From Oceanospirillum sp048270425 (lineage in GTDB: Bacteria > Pseudomonadota > Gammaproteobacteria > Pseudomonadales > Halomonadaceae), in contig JBLWSY010000016.1 in assembly GCA_048270425.1 (NCBI GenBank), positions 1-64,000 on the forward strand: a DNA stretch of 64,000 nucleotides. Direction: 5' to 3'. The position numbers and the translations under genes were made by a program. The notes under the pieces are model-generated. The model did not search any database, was not told where the DNA came from, and saw nothing but the letters and a program-made list of their open reading frames with translations. Shown here one piece after another: positions 1 to 8,677 of this stretch; position 1 is the stretch's first letter; each line of letters opens with the position of its first letter.

Positions 1-21
1 ACGCTTCAGATAAGTGGTCAT
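1..21 (-). CDS. start of an unidentified gene running off the left edge
   Basis: Reading leftward, an ATG at 21-19 begins MTTYLKR and continues past position 1. A GGAG ribosome binding site lies about eight bases upstream (30-33 on the plus strand). Only seven codons are present, so the product cannot be named. The gene follows the SIMPL-domain gene on the same strand, with a terminator between them, so it probably has its own promoter. The ribosome binding site is the main support. Confidence 0.4.
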
Positions 22-83
22 CACATTTCTCCAGTTTAGGATAGAAAATGTGTCAACCTTATTCAGGACGGGACACCTGATTT

Positions 84-116
84 AAAAAAGCCGCTTCATT
101 CGAAGCGGCTTTTTCG
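84..116 (-). terminator. Rho-independent terminator after the SIMPL gene
   Basis: The arms AAGCCGCTT and AAGCGGCTT enclose a short loop, with A and T runs on both sides, so the structure can act in both directions. It lies 37 bases past the stop of the SIMPL-domain gene. Confidence 0.8.
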
Positions 117-152
117 TTTCAGTGTTCAGTTCAGTGCTGGGGCAAACTGTCG

Positions 153-857
153 TTAACGCAGATAGAAAACGATCCTTACCTGACTGCGGAAAGCCACTTC
201 GCCGGGCTGATAGTCTGCACTGGTCTTCGGCGAGCTGTCCGCTGCCATCATCATCTCACTTCGGGCTACAGGCATCGGACGGGCGCCACCCACTTCTTCC
301 ATCATATAAGCCTTGCCAATTTTCTGTCCCAGCTGGCCGGCCATCAGTTCCGCCTTGGCTTTTGCATTGGTAACTGCTTTAGCTAACGAGCGTTGCTGAA
401 GTACTTCCGCCTGCGAGTGAGAGAAAACAACCTGAGCCATAGAGTCTACTTTTGCAGAAAAAATGGCATCGAGTACATCCGGGTAGATACTCAGATCCCG
501 AATATCAAACTGCATGACGCGACTGACTTTGGTACCGATCTGAACGCGCTTGTTATCTTCCCAACGATACTCTGGTTGGACGCGAATCTGCCCGGCTTCG
601 ATATCCTTATCATCCAGATTAAACTTACGGATGCTTCGTAACAGTTGTTCACTGCGGCGTTCAACATTGTCACGGGCTTTGGACAGATGCGGGCTGACAT
701 TTTCCAGGGTCAGGCTCAGTGTTACCTGATCCGGCAAGGTATATTCCACGCCTTCAGCCTGAACGATGATATGAGGTTGTTCCGGTAATTCAGCGTGGGC
801 CTGAAATGCCAGCGTTATCCACAGAAAACCAGCGAATGCGATCAATTTGTTTTTCAC
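153..857 (-). CDS. SIMPL-domain (DUF541) periplasmic protein
   Basis: The 234-residue product starts with a clear Sec signal peptide (MKNKLIAFAGFLWITLAFQA, then HAE), so it is probably exported to the periplasm. The rest fits the SIMPL/DUF541 family: a VEYTLPDQVTLSLTLENVSP-like strand near residue 40, a long helical region with Ala/Lys-rich KAVTNAKAKAELMAGQLG near residue 160, and a final strand ending in RIVFYLR. Family members (E. coli YggE is the best known) have been linked to oxidative stress, but the biochemical role is unclear. The gene is monocistronic, divergent from cobU and followed by a strong terminator. The family call is firm and the function is unknown. Confidence 0.85.
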   Translation of the reverse strand: MKNKLIAFAGFLWITLAFQAHAELPEQPHIIVQAEGVEYTLPDQVTLSLTLENVSPHLSKARDNVERRSEQLLRSIRKFNLDDKDIEAGQIRVQPEYRWEDNKRVQIGTKVSRVMQFDIRDLSIYPDVLDAIFSAKVDSMAQVVFSHSQAEVLQQRSLAKAVTNAKAKAELMAGQLGQKIGKAYMMEEVGGARPMPVARSEMMMAADSSPKTSADYQPGEVAFRSQVRIVFYLR

Positions 858-1038
858 AGGTGTATCCTTTCATTATCTGAGGGCTGCTTTAACAAATAGC
901 GCCATTCAGGTGCGATGCAGCCGATATGTTCTGGACAGAGATTAACAGACTAAGTTCAGCTTAAGCTTTCAGCATAACTGATCATAAAGTTTGATGTGAT
1001 TAGTTAAAGCTTTATTCCCTATTTTAAGTGAGACAGAT

Positions 1039-1560
1039 GTGATTAGTTTTATCCTTGGTGGTGCACGTTCCGGTAAGAGTGCTTTGGCGGAAAAAATGGC
1101 TTCCAACAGCGGTTTACCGGTGCATTATCTGGCCACGGCACAGGTGTGGGATGATGAGATGGCGGATCGGGTGCAGCACCACCAGAGTAGCCGTCCGGCC
1201 GAGTGGCCAACCACCGAAGCGCCCCTCGATATTATTCCGGTTATTGAGGCCATGGCCTGCGATCAGAAAGGCTGTGTGCTTTTGGATTGTCTGACGCTTT
1301 GGATGACGAATCTTTTATTGCTGGATGATGATGTTGCTCTGGCAAACCGGCAGCAGGATTTTCTGGAGTTTCTTCAGGCCGGTATCGATGGTCATCTGAT
1401 TCTGGTGAGTAATGAGGTAGGGCAGGGGATTGTACCGACTAATAAACTGGCCCGACGGTTTGTCGATGAGTCTGGCCGGCTGCACCAGCGAATCGCCGAG
1501 CTTGCTGATGAGGTGATCTTCGTTACGGCTGGGATTCCGCAGGTGTTAAAAAGTCCATAA
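1039..1560 (+). CDS. cobU: bifunctional adenosylcobinamide kinase / adenosylcobinamide-phosphate guanylyltransferase
   Basis: The 173-residue protein phosphorylates adenosylcobinamide and then transfers GMP from GTP, giving adenosylcobinamide-GDP, the substrate of CobS. A P-loop GGARSGKS sits at residues 7-14. The guanylylation histidine is in RVQHHQSSRPAEW near residue 46, followed by LLDCLTLWMTNLL and the conserved LVSNEVGQGIVP. Length matches the family (about 180). The start is GTG. It is separated from the other cobalamin genes (6.9-10.9 kb) by a transporter and two signalling genes, so it is probably transcribed separately. CobS, CobT and CobC are not in the window. I see no cobalamin riboswitch upstream. 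Confidence 0.95.
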   Translation: MISFILGGARSGKSALAEKMASNSGLPVHYLATAQVWDDEMADRVQHHQSSRPAEWPTTEAPLDIIPVIEAMACDQKGCVLLDCLTLWMTNLLLLDDDVALANRQQDFLEFLQAGIDGHLILVSNEVGQGIVPTNKLARRFVDESGRLHQRIAELADEVIFVTAGIPQVLKSP

Positions 1561-1630
1561 GTCCTGCAAGCGCCAGTCGTTTAAAAAGATCATCTCCGGC
1601 AGAGGTGGCCAAATATCCCACATACAAAAT

Positions 1631-1664
1631 CGCCCCTCAGTCTTTGCAGATTGAGGGGCGTTTT
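1631..1664. terminator. bidirectional terminator between cobU and the DMT transporter
   Basis: The arms CGCCCCTCA and TGAGGGGCG flank an 11-12-base loop, with AAAAT before and TTTTA after. It sits between convergent genes and can serve both. Confidence 0.85.
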
Positions 1665-1692
1665 ACACGATGGAAAGATTCTGTCTCAGCGC

Positions 1693-2607
1693 TTAGTGCA
1701 GCATCTCAACCTGAGGTTCTCTTTTAGGATTCTTATCCGTTGAGATCTGGGAGATCAGCATACCTGCCAGCATCAGCCCGCAGCCAATAATACCCTGTGT
1801 ATCCAGGCGCTCACCCAACAGCAAGTATCCACCTAATACGGCAAAAACGGCTTCAAGACTCAGAATGATCGCCGCATGGGAAGCGGGAGCGGTTTTCTGA
1901 GCGAAAACTTGCAGTGTGTACGCTACGCCCACAGAGAGCAGACCTGCATAAGCGATCGGCTGCCAGGCCATACCGATATTGGCGAAGGTTGGCTCCTCGA
2001 TAAAGAGTGCCACACCAAGGCTGACCAAACCACAGGTGAAGAACTGCACGATGGAAAGGCGCAGGGCATCCATCTGTGGCGATAACCAACCGATGACCAG
2101 CACATGGCCCGCCCAGAACAGCGCGCCAATCAGCTGCAGGAGATCACCATAGGCGAGGGTGAAGTCATCCGTGATGCTCAGCAGATAGAGACCAACCACC
2201 GCCAGAACGCCGCCAATCCAGGTGTTGCGCCCGGTTCTCTGCCCCCAGAAAAGGGCGATAATCGGCACCAGAATAATGTACAGACCGGTAATAAAACCGG
2301 CATTACCTGCGGTGGTGTACTGCAGGCCAACCTGTTGCAGGGTTGCACCTGCAAAAAGGAAAGAACCGGCAACCAGACCGCCCTGCCACAGGTTCAGTCG
2401 GATTTTGCCTTCAATCGGTTTTGCCGGTGCAGGCTTCAGAATGAGTAGTAGTGGCAGCAGTGACAGCGCGCCAAGAAAAAAGCGTGATGCGGTAAAGGTA
2501 AAGGGGCCGACATAGTCCATACCGACCCGCTGAGCGACAAAAGCTGTTCCCCAGATCGCTGCAGTAATCAGAAGCATTAAATCAGAGCGTAGTGTTCGTG
2601 TTTGCAT
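1693..2607 (-). CDS. DMT-superfamily transporter (EamA domains)
   Basis: The 304-residue inner-membrane protein has about ten hydrophobic segments arranged as two EamA repeats, the standard architecture of drug/metabolite transporters. The N-terminal part carries the typical AAIWGTAFVAQRVGMDYVGP, and the second half repeats the pattern with PASHAAIILSLEAVFAVLGG near residue 240, where EamA proteins carry a conserved Glu. The substrate cannot be read from the sequence; relatives export amino acids or metabolites. It is convergent with cobU and shares its terminator. The location inside the split cobalamin region does not by itself suggest a cobamide substrate. Confidence 0.85.
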   Translation of the reverse strand: MQTRTLRSDLMLLITAAIWGTAFVAQRVGMDYVGPFTFTASRFFLGALSLLPLLLILKPAPAKPIEGKIRLNLWQGGLVAGSFLFAGATLQQVGLQYTTAGNAGFITGLYIILVPIIALFWGQRTGRNTWIGGVLAVVGLYLLSITDDFTLAYGDLLQLIGALFWAGHVLVIGWLSPQMDALRLSIVQFFTCGLVSLGVALFIEEPTFANIGMAWQPIAYAGLLSVGVAYTLQVFAQKTAPASHAAIILSLEAVFAVLGGYLLLGERLDTQGIIGCGLMLAGMLISQISTDKNPKREPQVEMLH

Positions 2608-2898
2608 AATTCCCTGTTTCCGAAAGATGAAACTAGTAATTGTGTGCCATCAGGTTAAATAGTCTCGGATTGTAGCAGATTGTGGTGAGTCGTCCGGTAT
2701 GCTTTCTGTATCGGTGTTGTCTCAGGCAATCACGGATATTGTCTTGAGAAATATAGGGTTTTTAGGATATGCAGGCTTACTAAATGACGTGAAAAACGCT
2801 ATCCTAGCGCGGCTTTCTGTCTCGCTCGGCCAAAGATTTTTTATAGGCTGTCGGTTGGCAGTGACGGATACTCATCACCTGATATATCAGGAGCAGGT

Positions 2899-4794
2899 AT
2901 GCAGAAATTTCGTATGGATCGCGGCCTATTAAACAGTTTTATTTTTTCTTTTCTTCTGCTTCTGGCTGCGGCTTTCGTACTGCTGCGTATCGATTTTCTT
3001 CCCGAAAAAAATCTTAAGATCAGCAGTCAGCATGGCGAAATGCGTTTGTCGTTCTGGTATCCGGATACCAGCTCACCCTTAAAGCTGGATGTTGAGTGGT
3101 TGGGCTTTCCTGATCAGCTGCTTTCCCCGCAAGACGTCGAACGCAACCTGGCCAGTTCGGTCCCGACACAGTTTCCTGATATCTGGCAGCCGCCCAAGCC
3201 CCGACGCCATGTAATGACTTATACTCTGCTGCTGAAGCGCGTTCCTCAGGGGATGGCTCTGGGGTTGAAAATTCCTGAAATTAAAAACAGCTTCCGTCTT
3301 TTTGTGAACGATAAAGAGGTCGCCACCGGTGGTTTTGCCAGCGACAGCCTTGATCAGCACCAGGCCTATTTTGGTGATCGGATTGTCAGCCTGGGGAGTC
3401 TGCCCGACAAAACCCGTCTGACGCTTCAGGTTAGTAATTTTGGTCATAGCCGCGGGGGCGTTCATGATGCCCCTGTGCTGGCAACAGAAGCGCACTGGGT
3501 TGATTACTACCGTTTTAATCTTTTGGTGGAGTGTGTTGTGATCAGTTTGGCACTGATTGCGGGCCTTCTGATTCTGGTGGAGTTTTATCTGGTTCCGGAG
3601 CATAGAGAGCTACTTTGGATTTCACTTTTTTCGATTGTTCTGGCGGGGTATATCGGTAGTTCCGGCTTAGGAGGGTTTGCAACTCTGATACCTGGGTTTT
3701 CCTGGCAAGTTGCCGTCCGTATGGAATATATCGGCTTTGCCGCTGCGATTCCCCTGTTCCTGAATTGGCTGGTTGCCCTCTATAGAGCAGACCTTCAGTG
3801 CAAAGCGATTCGCTGGCTTTCCTGGATGTCTGTGGGTACGACACTGTTTGTGCTGCTGACCCCAAGCTCCATATTTACCGGGGCGTTGTACCCCATGCTG
3901 ATCTTTATGTGCATTTGTATCGGCTTGGCTACCTGGGCGATGTTTAAGCTGGTTGTTCGCAATCGCTCAGGGATTCGTATTCTGGTGATTGGAGCTTTGG
4001 CTCTTATTGGCGGCATCCTGCATGATCTGCTTATTTTTCTGGAGTTTATCGAAGGTAAAAACCTTTTGGGCATAGGTGTTCTTATTTTTCTGATCTCTCA
4101 GCTGGGCTTTCTGACGTTTTACCGGACTCAGGAGCAGCTGAGAATTCTGGATCTGAATAAGTCCCTTAATGAAGCCACCGACGAGATAAGAAGTCGGATT
4201 CAATGGCGGCGGGACGAATTGAAAATTAAAGAAAAGGAGCTGGAGCAGCGTAAGAAAGAGGTTTCTGGCCTGCTCCGTCATGACGAGCTGACGGGCCTTC
4301 TGAACCGGCATCATTTTCTCGAGCTGATTGAGCGTCGTCAGGCACGTATGCCCCGACTGAGCCATAGCCTGATTATTATTGATATTGATCGCTACAAGCT
4401 GATTGTTGATCAGCATGGCCGCGCGTTCGCTGAAAGCGTTTTGGTTGAGATGGCGGATCTGCTGAAAAATTGGTGTGACGGTTATTTTGACCGTATACCG
4501 GCAAGGTATGGTGGTGATGAGTTTATTGTTTGGCTAGGGCGTTGTTCGCTTGAACAGGCGGAAGAGTGCGCGAAAGAGATACGAAAAAAAGCGGCGACGA
4601 TTCGACTACCAGCCCATTCCGATGAGCCGCAGAATGCCTTAAGTCGTTTTACCGTTTCAACAGGCGTTGCTTCAGCATCAGCTGATCAGGATATATCATC
4701 CTCATTACAGGTTATGTTGGCGCGGGCTGCCGACGCTGTGCATCGTAGCCGACATCTTGGGCATCAGTCGCCGATGTCTGGTCGGGAGAGCTGA
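2899..4794 (+). CDS. 7TM sensor diguanylate cyclase with intact GGDEF
   Basis: The 631-residue membrane protein is predicted to make c-di-GMP. It has an N-terminal membrane segment (about 11-33), a periplasmic beta-rich domain (about 40-200), about seven membrane segments (205-410) as in 7TMR-DISM receptors, a charged coiled coil (about 415-460) and a GGDEF domain (460-625). HDELTGLLNRHHF opens the cyclase domain, DIDRYK carries metal-binding Asp residues, and RYGGDEF at 536-542 is the intact active site. The residues before it do not form an RxxD inhibitory site. A strong CAGGAG ribosome binding site precedes the ATG. The next gene begins one base after its stop and is a divergent paralogue, so the two are probably co-transcribed. 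Confidence 0.9.
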   Translation: MQKFRMDRGLLNSFIFSFLLLLAAAFVLLRIDFLPEKNLKISSQHGEMRLSFWYPDTSSPLKLDVEWLGFPDQLLSPQDVERNLASSVPTQFPDIWQPPKPRRHVMTYTLLLKRVPQGMALGLKIPEIKNSFRLFVNDKEVATGGFASDSLDQHQAYFGDRIVSLGSLPDKTRLTLQVSNFGHSRGGVHDAPVLATEAHWVDYYRFNLLVECVVISLALIAGLLILVEFYLVPEHRELLWISLFSIVLAGYIGSSGLGGFATLIPGFSWQVAVRMEYIGFAAAIPLFLNWLVALYRADLQCKAIRWLSWMSVGTTLFVLLTPSSIFTGALYPMLIFMCICIGLATWAMFKLVVRNRSGIRILVIGALALIGGILHDLLIFLEFIEGKNLLGIGVLIFLISQLGFLTFYRTQEQLRILDLNKSLNEATDEIRSRIQWRRDELKIKEKELEQRKKEVSGLLRHDELTGLLNRHHFLELIERRQARMPRLSHSLIIIDIDRYKLIVDQHGRAFAESVLVEMADLLKNWCDGYFDRIPARYGGDEFIVWLGRCSLEQAEECAKEIRKKAATIRLPAHSDEPQNALSRFTVSTGVASASADQDISSSLQVMLARAADAVHRSRHLGHQSPMSGRES

Positions 4795-4795
4795 G

Positions 4796-6883
4796 ATGAC
4801 ATTTCGCTATCTGTTATTTTCACTGCTGACTCTGCTGAGCCTGAATCTTTCCGCCCACGATGGTGTTCTTCACTCCCGTCAGGGGGTTATGGATCTGAAA
4901 TCCTGGCGACTGGAAACAGAGCCTGAAATTGAGCTTAAGGGTCAGTGGTTGGTCTATCCCGGCCAGTTGTTGGGACTGGATGATCTGTCGCTTCAGCCTA
5001 TCCCTGAAAGCTTGCCTTTCCCTATGTCTCCTCTGGAGTGCTCAATTCCGACGCTAGAGCGCGCCGAAGCTTCCGGACGCGGTGCCCGTAATGAACATGC
5101 TGGTGCCGATGATGAGTCCTCCAGGTTGAAAGATCCTTCTATGCGGACTGGCGGAAATGATCAGTGGCAGAACCCACCGGAAGGGGGGGCTGTTCATCAA
5201 GCCCTCGCTCCCATGAGCGAGTGTGTGGCGACCTACGTGCTTGAGCTGCGTAATCTGCCGACTCAGCCATTGGCTATTATGATTCCCGAGCTTTCCACAG
5301 CCTTTCGCCTAAGCTGGAATCATGATGTTCTGGCCGAGGGAGGAACGGTGAGTGACCGGCTCGAAACTTTTGAGCCTTATGTTGGCCATCGTCTTGCACC
5401 GCTGCAAAGTGATAACGGACGCGGTGTTCTGCTCCTTCAGGTTGCTAATCTGACCGGCGCTGAAGGGCCGGTACGCCATCTGATATTAGGTGAAGCTTCC
5501 GCTTTGAAGGCGGGCTTTGCACAGGAGGAATTGCTGCAGGCGCTTAGTGCCGCGATTGCCGGAATTGGCTGTTTGTTACTGCTGCTGCAGCAGAGAGCCC
5601 GGCGCCGTTATGAAAAAGGCTTGTGGGGGCTGGCATTATTCAGCTTCGCAACCTTGCTGTATACCGTTACTGAAGGCTATACCGTTATCGGTTGGTTAGT
5701 GCATTCTATTTCGTGGTCTGATGTGCTGCGTTTGAATATTGCCAGTCAGAATCTGTTTTTACCTGGGTTAGTTTTCTGGTTGGCGGGCAGTTATACGGGG
5801 GCTTTCTCTGCCTGGTATCTTATTCTGATTCGCCTGCAGTTACTGCTTTTTGTCCCGGTCATGCTCCTGTTGCCGGATGTTGTGCTGATCCCGATTGAGT
5901 CTCCGCAGATGATCCTGAATTTGCTGCTGGCGATTGTTGGTTTTATTTATATGCTGAATTATCGGCGTCGCCTGGGCTGGACCTGTAAGCAGCAATTTTC
6001 GGGGCTTGGCGGTGTTGATAACAATGACAATCGAGCGCGCTGTCTGCAGATGAATGCGCTTTTGGTAACCCTGTTATTTGTTTTGATAACGGCCATTCAT
6101 GATGTGCTGCTGTACCAGGGATTACTGATGGGAATGGACTGGCTTCCGCTGGGGTTTGTTTGCTTTATCGTTAGTCAGATCTTTTTACTGGCAGTACAAC
6201 GAGCCCGTCAACATGCGTATTTGGATGGTATCAATCAGAAACTGTTGGCCCATCATCAGCAATTGGAGAAAGAAGCGAGTTCGTATGCCGGGGATCTGAA
6301 AGAGAAGGTAGATCAGCTGGACGACGTGGTCTCGGAGCTGCGCTATCTTGAACGACATGACGGTCTGACCGGGTTGTTGCGGCAAAGTAGTTTTCTGAAT
6401 GAGGGGCGTCAGCTGCTGGCTGACCCTCTGTCTTCTTCAAAGTCGGTTAGCCTGGTCCTGCTGGATCTGGATCGATACAAGCAGGTTGGCGCCCAGTACG
6501 GCCCCGCTGCAGCTGATCAGGGGATGAAAGAGATTGCAGCACTCTTATCCCATTGGGTGGATGATGGCAGAATGTGCGCCCGTCTGGAGGGCGAGTCCTT
6601 TGCCTTACTGATACCCGATATGGAAGAGCATGAGGCACTTCAGGAGGCGGAATGGCTGAGGCTTAGAATCTCTCAGCGTTCTGTCATTCTGGATGAAATG
6701 GCCGACAGTGGTGAAGAGTTTCATATCACCGCCAGTTTTGGTGTCTGTTCTTATCTGATGGCAGAAGCTGATATCCGTACCATGATGGATGCGGCCGAGC
6801 AGGCCCTGAATCGTGCCAAGGCGAGTGGTCGTAATCGGGTTATCGGGTATAGCCAGCTTGCTTTGGGGCTCTCCAGATACTGA
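4796..6883 (+). CDS. 7TM sensor protein with degenerate GGDEF domain, paralogue of the upstream cyclase
   Basis: The frame is open upstream, but the ATG at 4796 is preferred: it follows GGGAG, starts one base after the previous stop and gives a signal peptide (MTFRYLLFSLLTLLSLNLSA). The product has 695 residues with the same layout as its neighbour: periplasmic domain, seven membrane segments, coiled coil and GGDEF-like domain. The periplasmic parts align by eye (IPEIKNSFRL against IPELSTAFRL). The catalytic motif is RLEGESF at about 596-602 in place of RYGGDEF, so cyclase activity is unlikely although DLDRYK is kept. A hydrophilic stretch of about 60 residues (about 80-140) is absent from the neighbour. 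It may regulate the upstream cyclase or bind nucleotide only (inference). Confidence 0.88.
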   Translation: MTFRYLLFSLLTLLSLNLSAHDGVLHSRQGVMDLKSWRLETEPEIELKGQWLVYPGQLLGLDDLSLQPIPESLPFPMSPLECSIPTLERAEASGRGARNEHAGADDESSRLKDPSMRTGGNDQWQNPPEGGAVHQALAPMSECVATYVLELRNLPTQPLAIMIPELSTAFRLSWNHDVLAEGGTVSDRLETFEPYVGHRLAPLQSDNGRGVLLLQVANLTGAEGPVRHLILGEASALKAGFAQEELLQALSAAIAGIGCLLLLLQQRARRRYEKGLWGLALFSFATLLYTVTEGYTVIGWLVHSISWSDVLRLNIASQNLFLPGLVFWLAGSYTGAFSAWYLILIRLQLLLFVPVMLLLPDVVLIPIESPQMILNLLLAIVGFIYMLNYRRRLGWTCKQQFSGLGGVDNNDNRARCLQMNALLVTLLFVLITAIHDVLLYQGLLMGMDWLPLGFVCFIVSQIFLLAVQRARQHAYLDGINQKLLAHHQQLEKEASSYAGDLKEKVDQLDDVVSELRYLERHDGLTGLLRQSSFLNEGRQLLADPLSSSKSVSLVLLDLDRYKQVGAQYGPAAADQGMKEIAALLSHWVDDGRMCARLEGESFALLIPDMEEHEALQEAEWLRLRISQRSVILDEMADSGEEFHITASFGVCSYLMAEADIRTMMDAAEQALNRAKASGRNRVIGYSQLALGLSRY

Positions 6884-6904
6884 TCCCTAGGAGCGCATAC
6901 CTGC

Positions 6905-8443
6905 TCAGAAATTGATTCCTGTGAGCTGGCGCAGCTGTTGCAGATCCAGGCTGGATTCCAGTGCATCGGCGATGCGGTCGATCGATTTTTCGTGCTGGGC
7001 GCGGATATCAAAGTGTTCCACTTTGGCAAGTCCTGCCCATGTCAGAATTGCCTGGCAAGCTGCGGGTTCGTCAAAGAGGCCGTGCAGATAACTACCGGCG
7101 ATCTGACCATCCTCTGAGAGTGCACCGTCGGTTGTGCCATCAAAAAGTTGTACCAGAGGGCGCTTCAGAGCTTCTCCTGTGGTAACACCGGCATGGATCT
7201 CGTAGCCGGTTACAGCAATAGCTTTGTTCTCTGTCCTGCTCTCTTTATCCGCGCCGTTCAGTTCAGGGCTTAAAACACCCTGTACATTTTTCAGCTGTTT
7301 TTCCGGTTCCAGTGTGGTTTCAGTTGCCAGAAAACCCAGTCCCGGCTGACTACCAGCCTCACCTTCAATACCTTTCGGATCATGCAACCATTGTCCCAGC
7401 ATCTGCCAGCCACCACAGATTCCCAGCAGTTTGCCGCCATAGCGCAGGTGTTTATTCAGATAACTTTCCCAGCCCTGCTGTTTCAGCCAATTCAGATCTG
7501 CCTGCACACTTTTGCTGCCGGGCAGAATCACCAGATCCGCCGGTGGCGGGGTTTCCTCCGGGGCAACAAAATGAAAATCCACCTGAGGATGGTTTCTCAG
7601 CGGGTCAAAATCCGTATGGTTACTGATACGTGGCAGTACCGGCACCACCACCTTGATTGAGTGTTCGTGCTCACTCTGATCGGCGGCACCGTTGATGCCG
7701 TCTTCCGCTTCCAGACATAAGCCATGCAGGTAGGGAATCACCCCTAGTACCGGTTTTTGGGTACGCGCTTCCAGCCAGTCGTTGCCCGGTTTTAAAAGGC
7801 CGATATCACCGCGGAAACGGTTGATCAGAAAGCCGATGGTACGTTGCTGTTCCGTTTCTGACAGCAGGTCCAGCGTGCCGACGAGGTGAGCAAAAACACC
7901 GCCTTTATCGATATCTGCCACAATCGCCACAGGGCAATCCACCGCTTCGGCAAAACCCATATTGGCGATATCCCGGTCGCGCAGATTGATCTCCGCCGGG
8001 CTGCCGGCACCTTCCACCAGAATCACATCGTATTGCTGCTTCAGGCGCTGATAGCTGTCCAGCACCGCTTTCATCGCTTCCTGCTTGTAGTCATGATAGA
8101 TGCGGGCATCCATATTGGTGATCGCTTTGCCCTGAATAATCACCTGAGCACCGGTATCGGAATTGGGCTTCAGCAGAACCGGATTCATATCGGTGTGCGG
8201 CTCAAGAAAACAGGCCTGAGCCTGAGCCGCCTGAGCGCGGCCGATCTCACCGCCATCCACGGTGACCGCACTGTTCAGCGCCATATTCTGCGGTTTAAAG
8301 GGCGCAACTTTAATGCCTTTTCTCGCCAGCAAACGACAAAGACCTGTTACCAACGCACTTTTACCCGCATCTGATGTGGTGCCCTGAATCATCAGAGTTT
8401 TGCAGTGGCTGGCTGGTTTTTGGGCAACTGATCGGCTGGTCAT
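6905..8443 (-). CDS. cbiP: cobyric acid synthase (glutamine-hydrolysing)
   Basis: CbiP/CobQ amidates four side chains of adenosylcobyrinic acid a,c-diamide, using glutamine and ATP. The N-terminal dethiobiotin-synthetase-like domain carries the P-loop motif QGTTSDAGKS and the C-terminal class I glutamine amidotransferase domain has the nucleophile in LLGICGGWQMLG and a late His in SYLHGLFD. The frame is open up to 8524, but the extra 27 residues (RHEKMRYHSGFLHRRP...) look untranslated. ATG at 8443 gives MTSRSVAQ just before the conserved TLMIQGTTSDAGKS and has a GGAG upstream. The product is then 512 residues, close to the family's usual 480-510. It is divergent from cbiB. Confidence 0.95.
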   Translation of the reverse strand: MTSRSVAQKPASHCKTLMIQGTTSDAGKSALVTGLCRLLARKGIKVAPFKPQNMALNSAVTVDGGEIGRAQAAQAQACFLEPHTDMNPVLLKPNSDTGAQVIIQGKAITNMDARIYHDYKQEAMKAVLDSYQRLKQQYDVILVEGAGSPAEINLRDRDIANMGFAEAVDCPVAIVADIDKGGVFAHLVGTLDLLSETEQQRTIGFLINRFRGDIGLLKPGNDWLEARTQKPVLGVIPYLHGLCLEAEDGINGAADQSEHEHSIKVVVPVLPRISNHTDFDPLRNHPQVDFHFVAPEETPPPADLVILPGSKSVQADLNWLKQQGWESYLNKHLRYGGKLLGICGGWQMLGQWLHDPKGIEGEAGSQPGLGFLATETTLEPEKQLKNVQGVLSPELNGADKESRTENKAIAVTGYEIHAGVTTGEALKRPLVQLFDGTTDGALSEDGQIAGSYLHGLFDEPAACQAILTWAGLAKVEHFDIRAQHEKSIDRIADALESSLDLQQLRQLTGINF

Positions 8444-8528
8444 GGCGGACAGACTCCGGAAAGAGGAACGAAAAGGACGACGGTGCAAAAAGCCGCTATG
8501 ATAGCGCATTTTTTCATGGCGCAATTTT

Positions 8529-8604
8529 TAATCGCAAGCCAGATAGTTAATCACAAATCAGGTACTTAATCGCAAATCAGGCACTTAATCGTAAGCTAGG
8601 TATT
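8529..8604. repeat. four tandem imperfect 19-bp repeats between cbiP and cbiB
   Basis: Four adjacent 19-base units start at 8529, 8548, 8567 and 8586, each beginning TAATC. Units two and three (TAATCACAAATCAGGTACT and TAATCGCAAATCAGGCACT) differ at two positions, and the outer units differ more. The block fills most of the gap between divergent cobalamin genes, upstream of both starts. It could be a slippage-generated array or a set of protein-binding sites. Confidence 0.85.
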
Positions 8605-8677
8605 CGTGGGTCAGGCCTTAGCGGTTTTGTCCTGTTGAGATGATGTGTCACCTTGCTGGTTTTATTCAGGAGTCATC

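Noticed and set aside
858..1038. Possible cobalamin riboswitch before cobU
   Set aside because: I looked for a B12-box-like core and the paired arms and found none. The region probably holds only divergent promoters.
2699..2932. 77-codon plus-strand frame before the first GGDEF gene
   Set aside because: Overlaps the cyclase start, lacks a ribosome binding site and has no family features.
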